A stretch of DNA of 10,361 nucleotides. Origin: Dehalococcoidia bacterium UBA2588 (GTDB lineage: Bacteria; Chloroflexota; Dehalococcoidia; Lucifugimonadales; UBA3495). The notes under the pieces are model-generated. The model was given only the letters and a program-made list of their open reading frames with translations, made no database searches and was not told the DNA's origin. The stretch spans positions 13,628 to 23,988 of the forward strand of contig DDKW01000005.1 in NCBI GenBank assembly GCA_002339805.1, in the 5' to 3' direction. Made by a program: the position numbers and the translations under genes. Shown piece after piece: positions 6,950-10,361 of this stretch (positions within the stretch are counted from its first letter, which is position 1; each line of letters starts with the position of its first letter).

Positions 6950-7777
6950 ATGAAAATAATTGATGCACAAATCCACGTATGGGGAACAGGATTACCCGGA
7001 AATAAAGCCCACATACAAGTCACCTCTTTCACACCTAAGCAAGCGATTAACATGATGGATGAAGCAGGTGTAGACGCTGCTATTATCCATCCGCCTAGCT
7101 GGGATCCAGACTCAGTGCATATGGCCTTAGATGCCGTTAATACATATCCTGGCAGATTCGCAATCATGGGTTCTATAGATCTAACTGATCCTACATCGGT
7201 TTCTCTAATTCCAAAATGGAAACAACAAAATGGCATGTTGGGGATGAGATTCGGATTCCTTGGAGGCGAGAATCAAAGATTGTTACACAATCAGGAACTA
7301 GATTGGTTTTGGTCGGCAGCATCGGAATACGACATTCCAATATCTGCACTCGCTACAGATTCTTTATTAATATTAAAAAATGTTGCCAGAAAATACCCTA
7401 ACTTACGTCTAACAATAGACCATTTAGGAGGTCGTGGAGGAAATACAGATTTAAAAGATGAATCTTCCATGGCACACATGCCTGAATTACTGTCACTCTC
7501 CGAAGAACCAAACATAGCGGTTAAAGCCACAGGATCACCCGGATACTCCAGTCACCCTTATCCCTTCAACAGTATGCATACATATCTTAAGCAAATCTTC
7601 GATGCTTTTGGGGCAAAACGAATGTTTTGGGGCACGGACATAACGAAAATGAAATGCTCTTGGAAAGAATGTATTACCATGTTCACTGAAGAGCTTCCTT
7701 GGCTGACCAAGGCTGACCAAGATTTAGTTATGGGGCAAGCAATATGTCAATGGTGGGGTTGGGACAAGGCAATCTAA
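6950..7777 (+). CDS. Amidohydrolase_2-family metal-dependent hydrolase
   Basis: A 275-residue TIM-barrel protein of the amidohydrolase_2 type (ACMSD/4-oxalomesaconate hydratase/lactonase relatives). The barrel-start motif is IDAQIHVWG (4-12): His9 is kept, but the position usually holding the first metal-binding His (HxH) is Gln7. Later landmarks are TIDHLGGRGG (156-165) with His158, and RMFWGTDITKMK (224-235) with Asp230, followed by a WLTKADQDLVMGQA region like the family's usual C-terminus. Members hydrolyse or decarboxylate cyclic acids, lactones and similar compounds; this substrate is unknown. The ATG at 6950 has GAGGTG 5 nt upstream; an in-frame GTG at 6944 falls inside that site and is rejected. 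Its stop TAA is immediately followed by the hisA ATG, so the two are translated in tandem. A role in histidine synthesis is possible but unproven. Confidence 0.88.
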   Translation: MKIIDAQIHVWGTGLPGNKAHIQVTSFTPKQAINMMDEAGVDAAIIHPPSWDPDSVHMALDAVNTYPGRFAIMGSIDLTDPTSVSLIPKWKQQNGMLGMRFGFLGGENQRLLHNQELDWFWSAASEYDIPISALATDSLLILKNVARKYPNLRLTIDHLGGRGGNTDLKDESSMAHMPELLSLSEEPNIAVKATGSPGYSSHPYPFNSMHTYLKQIFDAFGAKRMFWGTDITKMKCSWKECITMFTEELPWLTKADQDLVMGQAICQWWGWDKAI

Positions 7778-8494
7778 ATGCAAATAATACCAGCTATTGA
7801 TATCTTAGATGGAAATTGTGTTCGCCTTATTCAAGGAGACTTTGAACAGAAGACCATTTTCAGCTCTGATCCTTCGCAAATGGCTTTGAAATGGCAATCA
7901 CAAGGCGCTGAAATCATCCATCTCGTTGACTTGAATGGTGCTAAAACTGGAAGTGTACACAACCAACCTATCATTAAAGATATCGTTAATAAACTAGACA
8001 TACCCGTACAAGTCGGGGGAGGTATTAGAGATCTTAAAACTGCTTTGGATCTAATAAAAATGGGGGTCCAAAGGATAGTGCTAGGAACGGCAGCTATTCA
8101 TAATCCAGATTTAATCATAAATCTTTTGAACAAAATTAAGCCTGAACAAATTATCATAGCCCTGGATGGCAGAAATGGCAGAGTCGCTATCAACGGATGG
8201 CAGGATCAAACCAACATAAGTATCCTAGATATAGCATCCAGAATGACGGATTGTGGTATTAAACGGATAATGTATACAGATGTCAGTAAAGATGGTGTTT
8301 TGGAAGGACCAAATCTAAGTACTACTCAAGAATTAGCCCAAATCACCAACCTCAACGTCATAGCCTCTGGAGGGATATCATCTCTACAAGACATATCTAG
8401 TGTTAAGGATATAGGTTGTGAAGGAGCAATACTTGGTAAGGCCCTCTATACAGGAGCCATCAGCCTCTCAGATGCCATCAAAACTGGTGCCTAA
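7778..8494 (+). CDS. hisA: 1-(5-phosphoribosyl)-5-[(5-phosphoribosylamino)methylideneamino]imidazole-4-carboxamide isomerase
   Basis: A 238-residue (beta/alpha)8-barrel enzyme of usual HisA length; it catalyses the Amadori rearrangement of ProFAR to PRFAR, the step before HisH/HisF. The catalytic pair is Asp8 (IIPAIDILDGNCVRL) and Asp130 (IIALDGRNG). Phosphate-binding loops VQVGGGIR (77-84) and VIASGGISS (194-202) and the TDVSKDGVLEGPN segment (167-179) with Thr167 are as expected. The ATG directly follows the amidohydrolase stop, with AAGG about 8 nt upstream inside that gene. HisA of actinobacteria can be bifunctional (PriA, also doing TrpF's job); this cannot be settled from sequence by eye. 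The 3' end overlaps the stop of the convergent acetyltransferase gene by 4 bp, with no room for a terminator between them. Confidence 0.96.
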   Translation: MQIIPAIDILDGNCVRLIQGDFEQKTIFSSDPSQMALKWQSQGAEIIHLVDLNGAKTGSVHNQPIIKDIVNKLDIPVQVGGGIRDLKTALDLIKMGVQRIVLGTAAIHNPDLIINLLNKIKPEQIIIALDGRNGRVAINGWQDQTNISILDIASRMTDCGIKRIMYTDVSKDGVLEGPNLSTTQELAQITNLNVIASGGISSLQDISSVKDIGCEGAILGKALYTGAISLSDAIKTGA

Positions 8495-9099
8495 AACTGT
8501 TCACCTTCTTTAACTATCACTTCGGAATCAAAACCATTTTCCAGCCTAAATTCCATCCATGATTCCTCTTTTTCAGGCCAATCTTCTTTAAGAACTTCCA
8601 TTAAAAGAAAGTCCATAGATAATTTACGAGCTATTCTAACTGGCTTAAATCCACTCCTAGAAAAACTTTTTTGAGCACGCTTATTCCAATCCAAGGTGTG
8701 CAAGTACACTTTATCAAGTCCTCGTTCCCTAAACATAAAACACAACATAGCGGAAACGGCATCATATCCAAATGAATTTCCCCAAAAGTTCTTGTCTCCA
8801 ATCACTATTCCTAATTCAGCCTGCTTGTGAATACTATCTAAATCATAGTACATACAATTCCCAATAAAATTGCCATCCAGATCTTCAATGGCTAATTGGA
8901 GTGACCCAGGAGTGGGGTATTTAAGTTGGTCTTGGTACATTTTGACAAACCGATCATAGTTCATAGTTAACGGGTATGTTGCGTCTAGTCTAGCTAGCTC
9001 TGGATCAGACCTCCAAGAATAATCTTTTTCGGAGTCATCCAGCTTTTTACGCCTCAAAATCACTTTCCCACCCTGTAGCATATTCATGTAATTAACCAT
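8491..9099 (-). CDS. GNAT-family N-acetyltransferase (RimJ/RimL type)
   Basis: A 202-residue cytosolic acetyltransferase. The core begins GGKVILRRKKLDDSEK, as RimJ/RimL-like proteins do. The acetyl-CoA-binding motif A is AELGIVIGDKNFWGNSFGYD (94-113), and the C-terminal NKRAQKSFSRSGFKP (139-153) is the family's usual N-x-x-A...GF element. It would acetylate a protein alpha-amine or a small amine; the substrate cannot be assigned. Start choice is uncertain: the frame is open to a TTG at 9120, but ATG 9099 overlaps the end of the Nudix gene by only 8 bp and is preferred; ATGs at 9087 and 9081 also precede the domain. No strong ribosome binding site is seen for any, consistent with coupling to the Nudix gene. 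A C-terminal acidic extension of about 35 residues follows the domain. Confidence 0.88.
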   Translation of the reverse strand: MVNYMNMLQGGKVILRRKKLDDSEKDYSWRSDPELARLDATYPLTMNYDRFVKMYQDQLKYPTPGSLQLAIEDLDGNFIGNCMYYDLDSIHKQAELGIVIGDKNFWGNSFGYDAVSAMLCFMFRERGLDKVYLHTLDWNKRAQKSFSRSGFKPVRIARKLSMDFLLMEVLKEDWPEKEESWMEFRLENGFDSEVIVKEGEQF

Positions 9100-9580
9100 G
9101 ATTTGAACTCGTATCAACAAGGCCTAACAAATACTCACCAGCACGTTTAACTATAGCTTGTTCATTTTCATAACCAAGTAGACTTTGAGCGTCTGATAGG
9201 GTCATCCATTTTACCTCATCAAACTCCTGGTCATGTAAATTTATATCTCCTCCCACGGAATACATTAGATAAAAATGGACGGTCTTGTTGAAAGTGATAG
9301 TTTGTTTTTGATTCTGGAACGAGTATTCCATTGATAGGAGATATTTCTCTATCTCAACTTTACATCCTGTTTCTTCTCGCACTTCTCTTAGAGCGGTTTC
9401 CTCGGTAGACTCACCTGATTCAGGGGTTCCTTTAGGGAGATGCCATCGGGTGAATCCTTTTGGGTTTTCGTCATTACTATCCACATGCCGACCACAAAGT
9501 AAAACCTCTAATCCGGGCGACCACCTGTATACTACTCCACCAGCAGAAATAGGATATTCAATTTTAGCTTCACGACTCAC
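9092..9580 (-). CDS. Nudix hydrolase
   Basis: A 162-residue protein with a complete Nudix box, GX5EX7REUXEEXGU, at residues 51-73: G-TPESG-E-STEETAL-REVREETG-C, supplying the Mg-binding REVREE helix. The N-terminal SAGGVVYRW strand and the TRWHLPKG lead-in to the box are typical of MutT/Ap4A-hydrolase-like members, which cleave nucleoside diphosphates linked to another group. Substrate is not deducible. The frame is open to a TTG at 9610, but GTG 9580 has a GAGGT site (complement of 9588-9592) at good spacing and places the first beta strand about 10 residues in, so it is preferred. Its end overlaps the acetyltransferase start by 8 bp. An 82 bp gap separates it from the unknown gene upstream, with no clear promoter or terminator seen. 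Confidence 0.92.
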   Translation of the reverse strand: MSREAKIEYPISAGGVVYRWSPGLEVLLCGRHVDSNDENPKGFTRWHLPKGTPESGESTEETALREVREETGCKVEIEKYLLSMEYSFQNQKQTITFNKTVHFYLMYSVGGDINLHDQEFDEVKWMTLSDAQSLLGYENEQAIVKRAGEYLLGLVDTSSNHG

Positions 9581-9662
9581 TGCGTACACCTCAACAGTAA
9601 CAGTACTCAATTATCCCATGATTTTTCTTAACTGTTAATAGAGCTTCGGCACTATCAGGAAA

Positions 9663-10064
9663 TCATCCCAAATTAAACCCTAGTAACTTGACGCATTTCA
9701 TCATACTCACTACTTCTACATGTTCGAAACCCATGGCTTTAGTGATTCTTCCAGCTCTGACCCCAGAACCTAATTTTAGTAATTCCGCATCTTCGTCTGA
9801 GAGTGTCACATGAAAATTACTATCATTCAAAGCGGCTGAAATATCTCGAAGCATCTGTACTGGTTGCTTACCTTTGAATACACCTTTGAGTCTTCCTAAA
9901 TCGGATGAAACGACGTTGATGTTCTTATCATCCAAAGTCACAGAGACATTTACACCATCTGTGGTGATCCGCAATTTCCCAGTCGCCTGTACATGAGCTA
10001 GGTGTTCAAAAATATTGGTCAAGACTCCCACGTACGTAATCTCACAGCCCCGCTGAGTTTCCAC
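9663..10064 (-). CDS. Unrecognised protein, 133 residues
   Basis: I do not recognise this family. The protein is soluble-looking, with no signal peptide or membrane segment. Residues 26-55 alternate polar and hydrophobic residues (GKLRITTDGVNVSVTLDDKN), suggesting beta strands; 55-85 and 91-125 look helical, with a basic Gly-rich turn GSGVRAGRITKAMGF (99-113). The reading frame is open and codon use is like the neighbours. The start used is GTG 10064, with GAGAG upstream, which overlaps the preceding gene by 46 bp; GTG 10031 (13 bp overlap) or TTG 10019 (overlapping its TGA stop) are alternatives. Order in the operon is 77-residue protein, this protein, Nudix hydrolase, acetyltransferase. Real gene likely; exact start uncertain. 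Confidence 0.65.
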   Translation of the reverse strand: METQRGCEITYVGVLTNIFEHLAHVQATGKLRITTDGVNVSVTLDDKNINVVSSDLGRLKGVFKGKQPVQMLRDISAALNDSNFHVTLSDEDAELLKLGSGVRAGRITKAMGFEHVEVVSMMKCVKLLGFNLG

Positions 10065-10252
10065 AAAGCTCTCTCAGGATTGTCTCCCGTGTTTTTAGGA
10101 ACCGCTATTTCTAGGTCTTCAAACGCGTACTCAATAGTTGTCTTCCTGCGATTCAAAAAATCGTAAAGAGATTCTGCCATTTGGGCCCACGGTAACATAG
10201 ATTCTAAGCCATTTGAATTTGATTTATTCTGCGAATCATCTGTAGGACTCAT
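10019..10252 (-). CDS. Unrecognised small protein, 77 residues
   Basis: A small protein of unknown family, first gene of the right-hand minus-strand operon. The first 18 residues are Ser/Asn/Asp-rich and probably disordered; 19-36 (LPWAQMAESLYDFLNRRK) look helical; the rest (TIEYAFEDLEIAVP, then ALWKLSGAVRLRTW) looks like beta strands. The ATG at 10252 is well supported: GGAGGTG lies 4 nt upstream and a near-consensus promoter ends about 30 nt further up. The frame stays open to a TTG at 10309, but that TTG is part of the -35 box and cannot be the start. Its 3' end overlaps the next reading frame in the -1 phase. It may work with that protein; nothing in the sequence shows what they do. Confidence 0.7.
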   Translation of the reverse strand: MSPTDDSQNKSNSNGLESMLPWAQMAESLYDFLNRRKTTIEYAFEDLEIAVPKNTGDNPERALWKLSGAVRLRTWES

Positions 10253-10281
10253 CACACCTCCAAAATAATTAAGATGTCTAT

Positions 10282-10309
10282 ATTCTACATTATTTTCCGA
10301 TATTGTCAA
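10282..10309 (-). promoter_or_regulatory. Strong sigma70-type promoter of the right-hand minus-strand operon
   Basis: On the minus strand a perfect -35 TTGACA (complement of 10304-10309) is followed after 16 bp by TAGAAT (complement of 10282-10287), five of six to the -10 consensus. The predicted start near 10275 gives a leader of about 23 nt with a GGAGGTG site before ATG 10252. This is the best promoter match in the window and probably drives the four genes down to 8491. Confidence 0.75.
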
Positions 10310-10338
10310 ATATATCCATCAGTTTGTGGGAGGGAGGC

Positions 10339-10361
10339 ATGTTCAGCCCGGGAGCCTTTCC
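10339..10361 (+). CDS. Possible start of a divergent gene (runs off right edge)
   Basis: An ATG at 10339 follows a purine-rich GGGAGGGAGG (10328-10337), which is a strong ribosome binding site candidate, and reads MFSPGAF before the window ends. It would be divergent from the small-protein operon. The stretch 10326-10361 is noticeably richer in G+C than the rest. Seven codons are too few to judge coding or name a product. Confidence 0.3.

Noticed and set aside
7701..7720. Perfect 10 bp tandem repeat GGCTGACCAA inside the amidohydrolase gene
   Set aside because: Ten is not a multiple of three, yet the protein looks normal on both sides (WLTKADQD is family-like), so a recent duplication is unlikely; probably chance.
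9581..9610. TTG 9610 as the Nudix start
   Set aside because: GTG 9580 has a better spaced GAGGT site and matches the expected N-terminus; the TTG is only a possible alternative.
10019..10064. Programmed -1 frameshift joining the two small proteins
   Set aside because: The phase would allow it, but no X-XXY-YYZ slippery heptamer or following stem is evident; overlapping starts explain it more simply.
10253..10309. N-terminal extension of the 77-residue protein from TTG 10309
   Set aside because: The TTG is the first three bases of the TTGACA -35 box; ATG 10252 has a strong ribosome binding site.
1..10361. tRNA, rRNA, riboswitch, CRISPR, insertion sequence or attachment site
   Set aside because: Intergenic gaps are too short and show no repeats, cloverleaf or inverted terminal repeats; no transposase, integrase or Cas motif appears in any frame.

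Overview
The window reads as a compact stretch of an AT-rich bacterial chromosome (roughly 40% G+C by eye). It holds fourteen supported protein genes, one of them cut by the left edge, and a possible fifteenth start at the right edge. Coding density is very high: neighbours are 0-35 bp apart or overlap, and the only real gaps are three promoter-bearing intergenic regions of about 70-100 bp and one gap of about 80 bp. No rRNA, tRNA, CRISPR array, insertion sequence, phage gene or attachment site is visible. The mix (a coenzyme F420 ligase, a PduO-type cobalamin adenosyltransferase, a HemL-like class III aminotransferase beside an MFS carrier, a dienelactone hydrolase-like protein and an amidohydrolase_2 protein) fits a marine Chloroflexota genome of the SAR202/Dehalococcoidia kind. 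That placement is inference from gene content only; an F420-using actinobacterial relative is the main alternative.

Region 1 (1-3657, minus strand) is a four-gene operon read right to left: an MFS transporter, a class III aminotransferase of the glutamate-1-semialdehyde aminomutase type, a dienelactone hydrolase-like alpha/beta hydrolase, and a HAD phosphatase that runs off the left edge. Spacings are 2, 34 and 19 bp and the three downstream genes have good ribosome binding sites. It looks like an uptake-and-breakdown cassette for a small organic acid or amino compound; the substrate cannot be read from the sequence.

Region 2 (3658-5584) holds dinB (DNA polymerase IV, plus strand), divergent from the transporter operon and converging on cofE (coenzyme F420-0:glutamate ligase, minus strand) with a 5 bp gap. 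Overlapping divergent promoters can be proposed between the transporter and dinB.

Region 3 (5683-8494, plus strand) runs pduO-type adenosyltransferase, hisH, an amidohydrolase_2-family TIM-barrel protein, hisA. The amidohydrolase lies between two histidine-biosynthesis genes. It has its own good sigma70-type promoter in the 71 bp gap after hisH, and its stop codon abuts the hisA start (TAA directly followed by ATG), so hisA can be transcribed from that internal promoter.

Region 4 (8491-10309, minus strand) is a second operon starting from a near-consensus promoter (TTGACA, 16 bp, TAGAAT). It encodes two unrecognised small proteins whose reading frames overlap, then a Nudix hydrolase and a GNAT acetyltransferase. 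The last gene overlaps the hisA stop codon by 4 bp. To the right of this promoter a strong ribosome binding site and ATG on the plus strand may begin another gene.

The items most worth following up are the amidohydrolase inside the his cluster, the transporter/aminotransferase/hydrolase cassette with altered residues in two of its enzymes, and the pair of overlapping small genes. No clearly new defence or mobile system is visible.
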